Assembly (NCBI RefSeq): GCF_000936425.1
Contig: NZ_AVFK01000006.1
Span: 186,001 to 250,000 of the forward strand
Direction of reading: 5' to 3'
DNA from: Skermanella aerolata KACC 11604
GTDB taxonomy: Bacteria; Pseudomonadota; Alphaproteobacteria; Azospirillales; Azospirillaceae
Length of the DNA: 64,000 nt
This document shows, in pieces, positions 27,145 through 36,229 of the stretch (the first letter of the stretch is position 1; each line of letters opens with the position of its first letter). Position numbers and translations under genes: made by a program. A model generated the notes under the pieces. That model was not told the DNA's origin, searched no databases, and was given only the letters and a program-made list of their open reading frames with translations.

Positions 27145-27734
27145 GGCTGAGCTTCGGTAAGGGGCTGAACGGCGGCGGAATGATCGAGGGAGGCCTGGTC
27201 GGAGGACGTGAGGTCCTTGTAGAAGAAATGGCCGGCGATGCCCTGGCCGCGCACGATCGCGTAGAGCGGGTGCGTGCCCCAGTGCTGGAAGCCCAGCGCC
27301 TTGTAGAGCGCTATCGCGGCGCGCTGGGTCTCGCGGACGTCCAGGTTCAGCACCCGGTAGCCGGTTTCCCGCGCCGCCGTCTCGACCGCCTGGACCAGCT
27401 TGCGGGCAAGGCCGTGACCGCGCGCCCAGGGGGCGACGAAGGACGTGGTGAGCTGAGCGGAATGCGCCTGCGCCTCGTTGTTGCGCGGCGGGGCGACGAG
27501 CTGGGCGGAACCCGCCACGACGCCGTCCAGCTTCGCCACGAACAGATGGCGTTCCGGCACGATCAGGACGCCTTTCCAGTAGCGTTCCATCACGTCGCGC
27601 GGCGGCGGATCGATCCAACCGAAGCCGCCGCCGTCGCGGATGGCCAGGTCGGCGGCGTCGCACAGGTCGTTGAGGTCGCCGGGGCGGAACTTGGTAATGC
27701 GCTCGACGGTCGCGGCGGTGGTCATCTCGGGCAT
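27141..27734 (-). CDS. GNAT family N-acetyltransferase within the his operon
   Basis: A 197-residue acetyltransferase fold. The acetyl-CoA loop is [21 protein letters not shown] (R-x-x-G-x-G/A type), followed by [25 protein letters not shown], the typical beta-5/alpha-4 segment. It lies between hisH and hisA with 3-4 base spacing or overlap on both sides, so it is translated from the his transcript. Its substrate is unknown; a link with histidine metabolism is only suggested by place. An in-frame ATG four codons in is an alternative start. Confidence 0.9.
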   Translation of the reverse strand: MPEMTTAATVERITKFRPGDLNDLCDAADLAIRDGGGFGWIDPPPRDVMERYWKGVLIVPERHLFVAKLDGVVAGSAQLVAPPRNNEAQAHSAQLTTSFVAPWARGHGLARKLVQAVETAARETGYRVLNLDVRETQRAAIALYKALGFQHWGTHPLYAIVRGQGIAGHFFYKDLTSSDQASLDHSAAVQPLTEAQP

Positions 27735-27737
27735 GGC

Positions 27738-28382
27738 TCAGGGCTGCCAGCGGAGAAAATTGGCGATCAGGCGCAAGCCGGCGGCCTGACTTTTTTCCGG
27801 GTGGAACTGGGTGCCGACCAGATTGTCGCGCCCGATCACCGCCGCCACCGGACCGCCGTAATCGACGGCCGCCAGTTCGGTCGTCGGATCGGTGCAGGCG
27901 AAGCGGTAGGAGTGGACGAAATAGGCGTGCTCGCCCTGCGGGATGCCGGCCAGCACCGGATGGTCCGGACGCTCGATCCGGAGGTCGTTCCAGCCCATGT
28001 GCGGAATCTTGAGGCTGGTGTCGGTGGGGTCGAGCGGAACCACCTCCCCCGCGATCCAGCCGAGGCCCTGCTGGACGCCGTATTCCAACCCGCGCTCGGC
28101 CATCAGCTGCATGCCGACGCAGATCCCCATGAAGGGAGTGCCGTGCTTCAGCACGGCGTCTTCCATGGCTTCGATCAGGCCGGGGACGGCCCGGATGCCG
28201 GCCATGCAGTCGGCGAAGGCGCCGACTCCCGGCAGCACGATGCGGTCGGCCCGACGGACGGCTTCGGCATCGTCGGTGACGGTGATGGCGGCGCTGACGC
28301 CGGCTTCAGCCGCGGCACGTTCGAAGGCTTTCGCGGCCGATCTGAGATTGCCGGAGCCGTAATCGACGATTGCTACGGTCAT
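27738..28382 (-). CDS. hisH: Imidazole glycerol phosphate synthase glutaminase subunit HisH
   Basis: A 214-residue class-I glutamine amidotransferase. It has [24 protein letters not shown], the nucleophile loop [12 protein letters not shown] with Cys near residue 88, and the C-terminal [13 protein letters not shown] carrying the His-Glu of the triad. It supplies ammonia to HisF. Part of the minus-strand order hisB-hisH-GNAT-hisA-hisF-hisE-HIT. Confidence 0.97.
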   Translation of the reverse strand: MTVAIVDYGSGNLRSAAKAFERAAAEAGVSAAITVTDDAEAVRRADRIVLPGVGAFADCMAGIRAVPGLIEAMEDAVLKHGTPFMGICVGMQLMAERGLEYGVQQGLGWIAGEVVPLDPTDTSLKIPHMGWNDLRIERPDHPVLAGIPQGEHAYFVHSYRFACTDPTTELAAVDYGGPVAAVIGRDNLVGTQFHPEKSQAAGLRLIANFLRWQP

Positions 28383-28409
28383 GGACTAAATCGTTCCTGG
28401 GCTCTGGAG

Positions 28410-28454
28410 GAGCCCGTCATTAGAGAGGCTCCCTGAGAGCCCGTTATTAGAGAG
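28410..28454. repeat. Two-copy 18-bp direct repeat at the 3' end of hisB
   Basis: GAGCCCGTCATTAGAGAG (28410-28427) and GAGCCCGTTATTAGAGAG (28437-28454) differ by one base, with a 27-base period. The second copy covers the hisB stop codon and last codon; the first lies in the spacer to hisH. It looks like a small tandem duplication of the gene end. Confidence 0.7.
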
Positions 28455-29070
28455 ATCCGCCGAGCGTGCCCTTGGTGGACGGTACCGCATCCGCCTTGCG
28501 CGGATCGATTTCCACGGCGGCGCGCAGTGCCCTGGCCAGCGCCTTGAAGCAGCTTTCGACGATATGGTGGTTGTTGTCGCCATACAGGTTCTCGACGTGA
28601 AGGGTCACGCCGGCGGCTTGGGCGAAAGCCTGGAACCACTCCTTGAACAGCTCGGTGTCCATATCGCCCAGCTTGTCGCGGGTGAAATTGACTTTCCAGA
28701 TCAGGTAGGGGCGGTTCGACAGGTCCAGGGCCACGCGGGTCAGCGTCTCGTCCATCGGGATGGTCGCTTCGCCGTAGCGGCTGATGCCCTTGCGGTCGCC
28801 CAGCGCCTGGGCGAAGGCGGTGCCGATCGCGATGCCGCTGTCCTCGGTCGTATGGTGGAAATCGATATGAAGGTCGCCTTCCGCCTTGACCGTCAGGTCG
28901 ATCAGGCTGTGGCGCGACAACTGCTCAAGCATATGGTCGAGAAAGCCGACGCCTGTGGAAATCCGGTACACGCCTGTACCATCCAGGTCCAAGGAAACCT
29001 CGATCCGGGTCTCGTTGGTGGCGCGCTTCAGGCTGGCCTGGCGCGCTGATCTGTTGGGAAGTCCGTCCAT
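28447..29070 (-). CDS. hisB: Imidazoleglycerol-phosphate dehydratase HisB
   Basis: A 207-residue monofunctional dehydratase. It has [36 protein letters not shown] and the C-terminal [20 protein letters not shown], which carry the di-manganese histidines and glutamates. The C-terminal phosphatase domain of enterobacterial HisB is absent, as usual outside that group. First gene of the minus-strand his cluster; divergent from the S1C protease gene with a gap of about 150 bases. Confidence 0.97.
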   Translation of the reverse strand: MDGLPNRSARQASLKRATNETRIEVSLDLDGTGVYRISTGVGFLDHMLEQLSRHSLIDLTVKAEGDLHIDFHHTTEDSGIAIGTAFAQALGDRKGISRYGEATIPMDETLTRVALDLSNRPYLIWKVNFTRDKLGDMDTELFKEWFQAFAQAAGVTLHVENLYGDNNHHIVESCFKALARALRAAVEIDPRKADAVPSTKGTLGGSL

Positions 29071-29219
29071 CTCCCGGTTTTAGCAGGAAGGCGGAGACGA
29101 CGCCAGCGGCCGATGCGGTCGCTGTGGACGGTGCGTCGCGTTGTCCGCGCGGCGGAATGCCCGATTGTCCCGGCATACGATGGCAGGCTAGGCCCAGCCA
29201 GCGCTTGGACTTAGGCTGG

Positions 29220-30665
29220 ATGGGTGGCATGGCTTCGATTCGCCTGTGGATAACATTGTGGATTGGGCTGTGCGTTCTGCCCTTGGCGGGGTGCGGCGTC
29301 AACGTTCGGAAGACCGAAATAGCGGAACCGCTGACCCCGCCGGCGGAGGCGCGCGCGGTGCCGATCCGGTTCGGGGAGTTGCAGGCCAAGGTGCGGCGCG
29401 GCGACCGGATCGGCGGCTATGTCATTGGATTCACCTGCTTGGGACCGTTCGACCCGATCACCTGGACGACAGGGCGGGAAATGATGGACCGCGGCGATGT
29501 TGCCGACATGTTCCACGAGGAGCTAAATGCCGCCGGATATGACGTCACCGGCAACCCCGGAAGGCTGTTCGAGCGCGAGGAAGACGAGGAAAGGGCCGAA
29601 TTGGTCGTTTCAGCCCAGGTCACCGATGTCAAGATGAATGTCTGCCGAAAGATGGGCTGGTGGCTGATCGAATCAGATGTCATCGGCGAGGAGGTCGAGG
29701 CCTCGGTCAAGGTGGATTGGACCGTCTATTCGAGGCTGGAACGGCGGATGGTGCTGCGGACTTCGACCCGTGGATATACCGACGGCGGGTCCGCGACCGA
29801 GGACGGCAAGATCCTGGCGATCGAACAGGCGATGGCCGGCGCCATCGCCAACCTCGCGGCCGATCCCGACTTCCGCGCTGCCGCCTTCGCGGCGCGGGAC
29901 GCCGACCTTTCGGTACCGGCGCTGGAGCGGAGCGGCGGCATCGGCGGGGGTGCCGGAAGCGCCGGCCGCTTGCCTGTGGACAACAGCGTTCAGGACGCCA
30001 GACTGAAGCCCATGCCGACCGCCCTGCTGGTGGACGACGCGGCCAAGCTCCAGTCGGTCCGGCTGCCGCCGGTGGCGGCCTTCACGACGCCGATCCAGGA
30101 CCATGTCGAGCGCGTCACCGGCGCCGCCGTGCTGGTCGCCAACGGCAGCGGGCACGGTTCCGGCGTGCTGGTGGGCAACGACGGGCTGGTGCTGACCAAC
30201 TACCACGTGGTCGGCAATGCGGAGCGGGTTCGGGTGGTGCTGGACGACGGCACGGCGCTGACTGGAGTGGTCGAGCGGCGTCACAAGGTGCGCGACGTGG
30301 CGCTGGTCAGGATCGAAGGAGCCCGCTTCCCGGCGCTGCCGATCCGGACGACGCCGCTGACGGTGAGCGAGGAGGTCTACGCGATCGGAGCGCCGATCCA
30401 GGAACGGCTGCGCGGCACCATGACGCGCGGCATCGTCAGCGCCTTCCGCCGCGACCGGCTGACCGGGCTGGAGACGATCCAGGCCGACGTGTCGATCCAG
30501 GGCGGCAACAGCGGCGGGCCGCTGGTCGATGCCCAGGGCAATCTGGCCGGACTTGCGGTGGCGGGCTACGTGGTGCCGGGAAGCACGGGATCGGCCGGGC
30601 TGAACCTGTTCATCCCGATCGCCGACGCGCTGGACCGCCTGCGGCTCGAGATCGCGTACCGGTGA
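29220..30665 (+). CDS. S1C-type trypsin-like serine protease lipoprotein with an extra N-terminal domain
   Basis: A 481-residue exported protein. The lipobox LAGC gives Cys25. Residues about 30-245 form an unassigned domain (IGFTCLGPFDPITW, LVVSAQVTDVKMNVCRK, VDWTVYSRLERRMV), with the look of secreted or curli-assembly-type lipoproteins. Residues about 295-475 are a trypsin-like domain with the full triad His329 (TNYHVVG), Asp359 (RDVALV) and Ser431 (GGNSGGP). No PDZ domain follows, unlike DegP. It may be a surface or periplasmic protease. Start could also be ATG 29229. Confidence 0.85.
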   Translation: MGGMASIRLWITLWIGLCVLPLAGCGVNVRKTEIAEPLTPPAEARAVPIRFGELQAKVRRGDRIGGYVIGFTCLGPFDPITWTTGREMMDRGDVADMFHEELNAAGYDVTGNPGRLFEREEDEERAELVVSAQVTDVKMNVCRKMGWWLIESDVIGEEVEASVKVDWTVYSRLERRMVLRTSTRGYTDGGSATEDGKILAIEQAMAGAIANLAADPDFRAAAFAARDADLSVPALERSGGIGGGAGSAGRLPVDNSVQDARLKPMPTALLVDDAAKLQSVRLPPVAAFTTPIQDHVERVTGAAVLVANGSGHGSGVLVGNDGLVLTNYHVVGNAERVRVVLDDGTALTGVVERRHKVRDVALVRIEGARFPALPIRTTPLTVSEEVYAIGAPIQERLRGTMTRGIVSAFRRDRLTGLETIQADVSIQGGNSGGPLVDAQGNLAGLAVAGYVVPGSTGSAGLNLFIPIADALDRLRLEIAYR

Positions 30666-30703
30666 CGGGGACCCCCTCGGGGACAGCCCATGGGACAGGT
30701 AGC

Positions 30704-30731
30704 CTTGAAGCGGTTGACGATTCCCCCAACA
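30704..30731 (+). promoter_or_regulatory. Candidate heat-shock (RpoH-type) promoter of hslVU
   Basis: CTTGAAG (30704-30710), 13 bases, then CCCCAACA (30724-30731) closely matches the RpoH pattern CTTGAAA-N(11-16)-CCCCATNT. It lies about 60 bases upstream of hslV, a classic RpoH target. The match is by eye. Confidence 0.6.
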
Positions 30732-30791
30732 TAGCGCAGGGACTACCGATAAAGTTTACCGACAGTTTTTCTTCCGAAGGCCCAGACCCCG

Positions 30792-31340
30792 ATGAGTTCC
30801 AACGATCCGATCCAATGGCACGGCACCACCATCCTGTGCGTCCGCAAGGGAAGCGAGGTGGTCATCGCCGGCGACGGCCAGGTGTCCATGGGCCAGACCG
30901 TGATGAAGTCCAACGCGCGCAAGGTGCGCCGGCTGGCCGGCGGCGACGTGATGGCGGGGTTCGCCGGCGCCACCGCCGACGCCTTCACCCTGTTCGAACG
31001 GCTGGAATCCAAGCTGGAGCAGCATCCGGGCCAGTTGACCCGCGCCTGCGTCGAGATGGCCAAGGACTGGCGCACCGACCGCTACCTGCGCCGGCTTGAA
31101 GCCATGATGGCGGTGGCGGACCGCAACGTCAGTCTGGTGTTGACCGGCAACGGCGACGTGCTGGAGCCGGAGGACGGCCTGATCGGCATCGGCTCCGGCG
31201 GGAGCTATGCGCTGGCCGCCGCCCGCGCGCTGGCCGATATCGAGGGGCTGGACGCCGAGACGATCGCCCGCAAGGCCATGAAGATCGCCGCCGACATCTG
31301 CGTCTATACCAATCACAACGTCATCGTGGAAAAAATGTAG
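30792..31340 (+). CDS. hslV: ATP-dependent protease subunit HslV (ClpQ)
   Basis: A 182-residue proteasome-like peptidase. After an 11-residue propeptide the mature protein begins at Thr12 (HG before TTILCVRKG), the catalytic N-terminal threonine. [22 protein letters not shown] and [16 protein letters not shown] are family-typical. It forms a dodecamer capped by HslU and degrades misfolded proteins in heat shock. hslU follows on the same strand. Confidence 0.97.
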   Translation: MSSNDPIQWHGTTILCVRKGSEVVIAGDGQVSMGQTVMKSNARKVRRLAGGDVMAGFAGATADAFTLFERLESKLEQHPGQLTRACVEMAKDWRTDRYLRRLEAMMAVADRNVSLVLTGNGDVLEPEDGLIGIGSGGSYALAAARALADIEGLDAETIARKAMKIAADICVYTNHNVIVEKM

Positions 31341-31423
31341 TGACAGGCTGGTTCAAACCGACCGCGGATCACAGTATCGTACCGATGAACAGCGCCGCTG
31401 GCGCTCCTGACGAAGAAAAGCCA

Positions 31424-32737
31424 ATGACTTCCTTCAGCCCCCGCGAGATCGTCTCGGAACTGGACCGGTTCATCGTCGGCCAGCACGATGCCAAGCGCGC
31501 CGTTGCGATAGCGCTCCGCAATCGCTGGCGCCGGCTCCAGTTGCCGGAAGGCCTCCGGGAAGAGGTGCTGCCTAAGAACATTCTGATGATCGGTCCGACC
31601 GGCGTCGGCAAGACGGAGATCGCGCGCCGGCTCGCCAGACTGGCCCAAGCGCCGTTCCTGAAGGTCGAGGCGACCAAGTTCACCGAGGTCGGCTATGTCG
31701 GCCGCGACGTCGAGCAGATCGTCCGCGACCTGGTCGAGATCGCGATCACGATGACCAAGGAGCGGCTGCGGAAGGAAGTTGAATCCAAGGCCGAGCTTCG
31801 GGCCGAGGACCGGGTGCTCGACGCCCTGGTCGGCACCAACTCCACCCCGGAAACCCGCCAGAAGTTCCGCAAGATGCTGCGCGAAGGCACGCTGAACGAC
31901 CGTGAGATCGAGATCCAGGTGGCCGATACGGGCATGGGCGGCCTGCCGACCTTCGACGTGCCGGGGATGCCGGGCGCGCAGATGGGTATGCTCAACCTGA
32001 ACGACATCTTCGGCAAGGCCCTGGGCGGGCGCACCAAGACCCGCCGCATGGCGGTGTCGGAAAGCTACGAAGTGCTGATGGCGGAGGAGTCCGAAAAGCT
32101 CCTGGACCAGGAGAAGGTCGTTTCGGAAGCCATCCAGTCGGTCGAGCAGAACGGCATCGTCTTCCTGGACGAGATCGATAAGATCTCGGCGCGGACGGAG
32201 GGGCGCGGCGGCGCCGATGTCAGCCGCGAGGGCGTCCAGCGCGACCTGCTGCCGCTGATCGAGGGCACCTCGGTCGCGACCAAGCACGGCACGGTCAAGA
32301 CCGACCACATCCTGTTCATCGCGTCGGGCGCCTTCCACATCGCCAAGCCGTCGGACCTGCTGCCCGAGCTTCAGGGCCGCCTGCCGATCCGGGTCGAGCT
32401 GAAGGCTCTGACGCGGGAAGACTTCCGCCGCATCCTGACCGAGCCGGAAGCAAGCCTGATCAAGCAGTACAAGGCGCTGCTGAAGACCGAGGAAGTCGAT
32501 CTGGACTTCACCGACGACGCGATCGACGAATTGGCCAGCCTCGCCGCCGAGATCAACACGTCTGTCGAGAACATCGGCGCGCGGCGGCTGCATACCGTGA
32601 TGGAGCGGCTGCTGGAGGAAATCAGCTTCAACGCCAGCGACCGGGGCGGGACCAGCGTCACGATCGACGCGGGTTATGTGCGTGAGCACGTGTCTAATCT
32701 GGCGAAGAACGCCGATCTGTCGAAGTTTATCCTGTAG
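31424..32737 (+). CDS. hslU: ATP-dependent protease ATPase subunit HslU (ClpY)
   Basis: A 437-residue AAA+ unfoldase. [20 protein letters not shown] matches the family N-terminus, so ATG 31424 is chosen. Walker A GPTGVGKT is at residues 57-64; the pore motif lies in EVGYVGRD; Walker B is in [10 protein letters not shown]; and the C-terminal tail ends in KFIL, which docks into HslV. The frame is open upstream to a GTG overlapping the hslV stop; those 28 residues are probably untranslated leader. Confidence 0.97.
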   Translation: MTSFSPREIVSELDRFIVGQHDAKRAVAIALRNRWRRLQLPEGLREEVLPKNILMIGPTGVGKTEIARRLARLAQAPFLKVEATKFTEVGYVGRDVEQIVRDLVEIAITMTKERLRKEVESKAELRAEDRVLDALVGTNSTPETRQKFRKMLREGTLNDREIEIQVADTGMGGLPTFDVPGMPGAQMGMLNLNDIFGKALGGRTKTRRMAVSESYEVLMAEESEKLLDQEKVVSEAIQSVEQNGIVFLDEIDKISARTEGRGGADVSREGVQRDLLPLIEGTSVATKHGTVKTDHILFIASGAFHIAKPSDLLPELQGRLPIRVELKALTREDFRRILTEPEASLIKQYKALLKTEEVDLDFTDDAIDELASLAAEINTSVENIGARRLHTVMERLLEEISFNASDRGGTSVTIDAGYVREHVSNLAKNADLSKFIL

Positions 32738-32760
32738 GCGGGGATGGTTGATGCGTTGGT

Positions 32761-32813
32761 GTTGGGCCACGGCCCAACCTACGAAGCGCCTGTAGGTTGG
32801 GCCGTGGCCCAAC
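32761..32813. repeat. Nested palindromic repeat GTTGGGCC/GGCCCAAC, two copies head-to-head
   Basis: The 22-base unit at 32761-32782 (GTTGGGCCACGGCCCAACCT then AC) is repeated as an exact reverse complement at 32792-32813 with a nine-base centre. Each unit is itself a palindrome, GTTGGGCC-AC-GGCCCAAC. A third single copy is at 45630-45647. The element lies between hslU and the convergent phosphoesterase gene. Confidence 0.85.
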
Positions 32814-32829
32814 AAACTTTCGCATTCGA

Positions 32830-33384
32830 TCACTCATCCAAGGGAAGAGGCGCCTGCACGGCGCCTTTTTTCTTTGACGGCTTCCGCGCCGGACGGCTCG
32901 CCAGGATCTCCGCCAGCGTTACCGGGCGCATGTCCCAGGCGTCCACCCCGACGTCGAATTGGCGCGGCATCGGCGCCAGCCGTCCGTGGCTGTGGCCATG
33001 CAGGTTGAGGGCCTTCCGGTGCATGCCGTTCCACGTGCGGAACGCGTAGTGGCACAGGACCAGCTTGGTCCCGTCTTCCTCGATCTCCGCATAAGCGGCG
33101 ACGCTGTCCCAGCCGGCTGATTTGAGGACGGCGGGGGCGTCGTTGTTGCCGGTAATCAGGTGTTTCCGGCCGTTCAGCCGCATCAGCAGGTCGTCCACGT
33201 GCCGCTCCGACGCGCGGACGGCGAAGTCGCCCAAGTGCCAGACGGTGTCGCCGGGGTCGACCTTCTCGTTCCAGCGCGCGATCATGAACTCGTCCATCTC
33301 GCCGGTCGTGGCGAAGGGGCGGCCGTACATGAAGATGACGCGATGGTCGCCGAAATGGGTGTCGCTGGTGAAGAAGACCGTCAC
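32830..33384 (-). CDS. Metallophosphoesterase (calcineurin-like)
   Basis: A 184-residue phosphoesterase. Metal-site motifs are in order: FFTSDTHFGDHR, VWHLGDFAV, ITGNNDAP, LCHYAFRTWNG and LNLHGHSHGR. This small cytosolic subfamily may act on cyclic or diester phosphates; the true substrate is unknown. The C-terminal tail is Lys/Ala-rich, and the DNA encoding it doubles as a terminator for the opposite strand. Confidence 0.9.
   Translation of the reverse strand: MTVFFTSDTHFGDHRVIFMYGRPFATTGEMDEFMIARWNEKVDPGDTVWHLGDFAVRASERHVDDLLMRLNGRKHLITGNNDAPAVLKSAGWDSVAAYAEIEEDGTKLVLCHYAFRTWNGMHRKALNLHGHSHGRLAPMPRQFDVGVDAWDMRPVTLAEILASRPARKPSKKKGAVQAPLPLDE
32848..32871 (+). terminator. Rho-independent terminator of hslVU inside the convergent coding sequence
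   Basis: AGGCGCC-TGCAC-GGCGCCT followed by six T is a textbook terminator reading rightward from hslU. It lies entirely within the last codons of the minus-strand phosphoesterase gene, whose stop is at 32830. Confidence 0.8.
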
Positions 33385-33397
33385 GAGCGATTGGGTC

Positions 33398-34093
33398 TCA
33401 CGACGCGCCGGTCAGCCACATCGGGTTCTTCAGCTTACCCAGCAGCGCCGAATGAGCCTCCAGCTCCTCCGCCGTCGGCGCATGGGGGCGCGGTTCACGG
33501 CGGGCACGCTCGACCTTGACGGCGCTGCCGTCGGCATTGCGGGCAACTTCGCCCCGGCTGCCGGCCAGTACCAAGTCGGGCTGACGGCCGCCCTGGAGTT
33601 CCAGATAAACTTCGCCCAGGAGCTGGGCGTCGAGCAGGGCGCCGTGGAGCGTACGGTTGGAGTTGTCGATGCCGAAGCGCCGGCACAGCGCGTCCAGGCT
33701 GGCGGGAGCGCCGGGGAACTTCCGTCTTGCCATCGCGACGGTGTCGAGCGACCGGGACATCGGCAGCGGCTTGATGCCGAGCCGGACCAGCTCGGCATTG
33801 ATGAACTTCATGTCGAATTCGGCATTGTGGATAACCAGCCGGGAATCTCCGATGAAATCCAGGAACTGGCCGCAGATCGCCGCGAAGACCGGCTTGTCGC
33901 GCAGGAACTCCTCCGACAGGCCATGGACCGCGAAGGCGCCCGGCGGCATATCCCGCTCCGGATTGATATACAGATGGAGCTGCTTGTCGGTCGGGATGTA
34001 GTTGATCACCTCAACGCAGCCGATCTCCACGATGCGATCGCCGGTCAGGGGATCGAAGCCGGTCGTTTCAGTGTCGAGGACGATTTCGCGCAT
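33398..34093 (-). CDS. dnaQ: DNA polymerase III subunit epsilon
   Basis: A 231-residue proofreading 3'-5' exonuclease (DEDDh). ExoI is MREIVLDTETTGFDPLTG; ExoII is LVIHNAEFDMKFINAEL; ExoIII is the RTLHGALLDAQLLGEVYLEL segment. The C-terminus is the short tail that binds the alpha subunit. It sits in the conserved minus-strand block ppsR-maf-aroE-coaE-dnaQ leaving the origin. The start overlaps the coaE end by 26 bases. Confidence 0.96.
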   Translation of the reverse strand: MREIVLDTETTGFDPLTGDRIVEIGCVEVINYIPTDKQLHLYINPERDMPPGAFAVHGLSEEFLRDKPVFAAICGQFLDFIGDSRLVIHNAEFDMKFINAELVRLGIKPLPMSRSLDTVAMARRKFPGAPASLDALCRRFGIDNSNRTLHGALLDAQLLGEVYLELQGGRQPDLVLAGSRGEVARNADGSAVKVERARREPRPHAPTAEELEAHSALLGKLKNPMWLTGAS

Positions 34094-34736
34094 GGGTCGG
34101 TCTGGCTCTCAGCGGGGTGAAGGAACGGGGCGGCCAGTGGCGGCCGGGCATGTTCCTCGCCAATGTGACGATCCGGCGGAGTCCGCGCAAGGTGTGGGCG
34201 CGGCCAAGGCTGCTCGCCACCACGAAATCGGCACGCCGGCGCTTCTCGCGGTCGGGCATCTGGCGCGACAGGATGCCGGCCAGCTTCTCCGGCGTCATGC
34301 CCGGCCGGGCCAGCACGCGGGCGCGCTGGATCGTCGGCGGCGCTGTCACGACGATGACGGCATCGACGCGGCGCTCGGCTCCGGTTTCGTAGAGCAGCGG
34401 GATGTCGAGCACGGCGACGGGCACGCGGCGGGCGGCGCAGCAGGCCAGGAAGCGGCGCTGGGAGCGCTGGACCAGCGGGTGCAGGATCGCTTCCAGCCGG
34501 CGCAGCGCCGTGGTGTCGCGGAACACGATGGCGCCAAGCGCTGCCCGGTCCACGGCACCATCGCGCACCGATCCGGGGAACTCCCGCTCGATATGCTGCA
34601 CGGCGCCGCCGCCGCGTGACAGCAGGCGGTGGACCGTGGCATCCGAGTCATGGACCGGTACGCGGAGCCGCTTGAGCATCCGGGCGGCGGTCGATTTGCC
34701 CATGCCGATCGAGCCGGTCAGGCCGAGGACCTTCAC
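34068..34736 (-). CDS. coaE: Dephospho-CoA kinase
   Basis: A 222-residue P-loop kinase for the last step of CoA synthesis. Walker A is LTGSIGMGKSTAARML at the N-terminus, preceded by a GTG start at 34736 (frame VKVLGLTGS). Other marks are HDSDATVHRL, HPLVQ, LDIPLLYETG and SRQMPDREKRRRADFVV. The last 20 residues, rich in Arg and Pro, overlap dnaQ and are not conserved. Confidence 0.94.
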   Translation of the reverse strand: MKVLGLTGSIGMGKSTAARMLKRLRVPVHDSDATVHRLLSRGGGAVQHIEREFPGSVRDGAVDRAALGAIVFRDTTALRRLEAILHPLVQRSQRRFLACCAARRVPVAVLDIPLLYETGAERRVDAVIVVTAPPTIQRARVLARPGMTPEKLAGILSRQMPDREKRRRADFVVASSLGRAHTLRGLRRIVTLARNMPGRHWPPRSFTPLRARPTHARNRPRH

Positions 34737-34765
34737 GGAGCGGCTTTCATGCACCCGGCACCCGC

Positions 34766-35608
34766 TTACAGGCTTTCCAGCACGAAACGGCGAAGCTCCG
34801 GCGTTACTTCCGGCACTTGGCCGAACCATGCCTCGAAACCCGGCCGCGCCTGATGCAGCAGCATGCCGAGGCCGTCCACGATGGGATTGCCACGGGCTGC
34901 CGCCGCCGTCAGCAGAGGCGTATGGAGCGGAATATAGACGATGTCGGTCACCAGGGCCGTTACCGGCAGGCGTTCCAGGTGGAGGTCGAGGGCGGGTTCC
35001 CCGCCCATACCCTGGGTCGTGGTGTTGACCAGCAGGGCGGCACCGCTCAGCGCCGCCTCGCGCTCCTCCCATGGCATCACCCGGATCGGACCGCCGAGTT
35101 CGGCGGCGAGCTGTTCAGCGCGGGCGGCAGTCCGGTTAAGCAGGCGAATCTCGGGAACTCCCGCATCGGTCAGGGCCACCAGAACAGCGCGCGACGCGCC
35201 GCCGGCGCCCAGCACGACGGCGGGACCGGCCTCGGCGCGCCAGGCCGGCTGGTCGGCCTTCAGGCTCGCCATGAAGCCGAAGGCGTCGGTGTTGCGGCCC
35301 TCGATCGTGCCGTCCTCGGCCACCACCAGCGTATTGACCGCACCGATGCGCTTTGCCACCGGATCGACCCGGTCGCAGGCGCGAAGAGCCGCTTCCTTAT
35401 GGGGAACGGTGACGTTGGCGCCGCGCAGGCCAAGGGCCGGAAGCGCTCGGATCGCGTCGATCACCCGGTCGGGCGGGACCGCCAGGGGGATATAGGCGCC
35501 GTCGATGCCGTACTGGTCGAGCCACCAGCCATGGAGCCGGGGCGAGCGGGAATGGCCGACCGGCCAGCCCATGACGCCCGCGACTTTCGCCTTCGCCGTC
35601 AGAATCAT
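34766..35608 (-). CDS. aroE: Shikimate dehydrogenase (NADP+)
   Basis: A 280-residue enzyme of the shikimate pathway. Substrate-site [17 protein letters not shown] and the catalytic Lys in [11 protein letters not shown] are present, as is the cofactor loop [15 protein letters not shown]. The NADP-selective basic cluster [13 protein letters not shown] and C-terminal [19 protein letters not shown] are also intact. The start overlaps the stop of maf (ATGA). Confidence 0.96.
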   Translation of the reverse strand: MILTAKAKVAGVMGWPVGHSRSPRLHGWWLDQYGIDGAYIPLAVPPDRVIDAIRALPALGLRGANVTVPHKEAALRACDRVDPVAKRIGAVNTLVVAEDGTIEGRNTDAFGFMASLKADQPAWRAEAGPAVVLGAGGASRAVLVALTDAGVPEIRLLNRTAARAEQLAAELGGPIRVMPWEEREAALSGAALLVNTTTQGMGGEPALDLHLERLPVTALVTDIVYIPLHTPLLTAAAARGNPIVDGLGMLLHQARPGFEAWFGQVPEVTPELRRFVLESL

Positions 35609-36213
35609 GATGCCAGGATGCGCCTCAATCGCAGATAGTCCAGCACCGGCAGCAAGGGCATGCCGAGGATGGTGAAGTAATCGCCCTCGATCCGGTTGAA
35701 GAGCTGGGCTCCCAGACCTTCAAGCTGGTAGGCGCCGACCGAAGACAGCACGGCGTCGCCCATCGCGTCAAGGTAGCGGTCGATGAAGTCGTCGCTGATG
35801 TTCCGCATCGTCAGCGTCGCGCTGTCGGTATGGTGCCACTGGCGCTGGCCGTTCATCACGGCGACGACGGTGGAAACCAGCCGATGGGGCTTGCCGCGCA
35901 GGGCCTGGAGATGGCGTTTGGCCTCCTCCCGGTCGGCGGGCTTGTCGAACCATTCGCCGCCGCAGTCCAGCATCTGGTCAGCGCCGAGCACCAGATGGCC
36001 TGGATGGCGCGACGCCACCCGCTTGGCCTTCAGCTCGCCCAGCGCTTCCGAAACCTCGTCGGCCTTGAGGCCGGCGGCGCGGAAGCTATGCTTGATCTCT
36101 TCCTCGTCCACCGCGGCCGCCTGGGCCACGACGCTGACGCCGGCACGCTCCAGCATGGCTTTGCGGGCGGCGGAGGCGGAGGCGAGGACGACGGGCTGGT
36201 CGGTCAGCATCAT
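35605..36213 (-). CDS. maf: Maf-like nucleoside triphosphate pyrophosphatase
   Basis: A 202-residue house-cleaning pyrophosphatase that removes dTTP/UTP or modified nucleotides. It has [16 protein letters not shown], the [19 protein letters not shown] loop with its catalytic Asp, and [29 protein letters not shown]. It lies between ppsR and aroE, the usual order left of the alphaproteobacterial origin. Confidence 0.95.
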   Translation of the reverse strand: MMLTDQPVVLASASAARKAMLERAGVSVVAQAAAVDEEEIKHSFRAAGLKADEVSEALGELKAKRVASRHPGHLVLGADQMLDCGGEWFDKPADREEAKRHLQALRGKPHRLVSTVVAVMNGQRQWHHTDSATLTMRNISDDFIDRYLDAMGDAVLSSVGAYQLEGLGAQLFNRIEGDYFTILGMPLLPVLDYLRLRRILAS

Positions 36214-36229
36214 GACGACGTCTCACCAC

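Noticed and set aside
31340-31423. A 28-residue N-terminal extension of HslU from a GTG overlapping the hslV stop
   Set aside because: HslU homologues begin at the [10 protein letters not shown] region; the extension is unconserved-looking and has no ribosome site.
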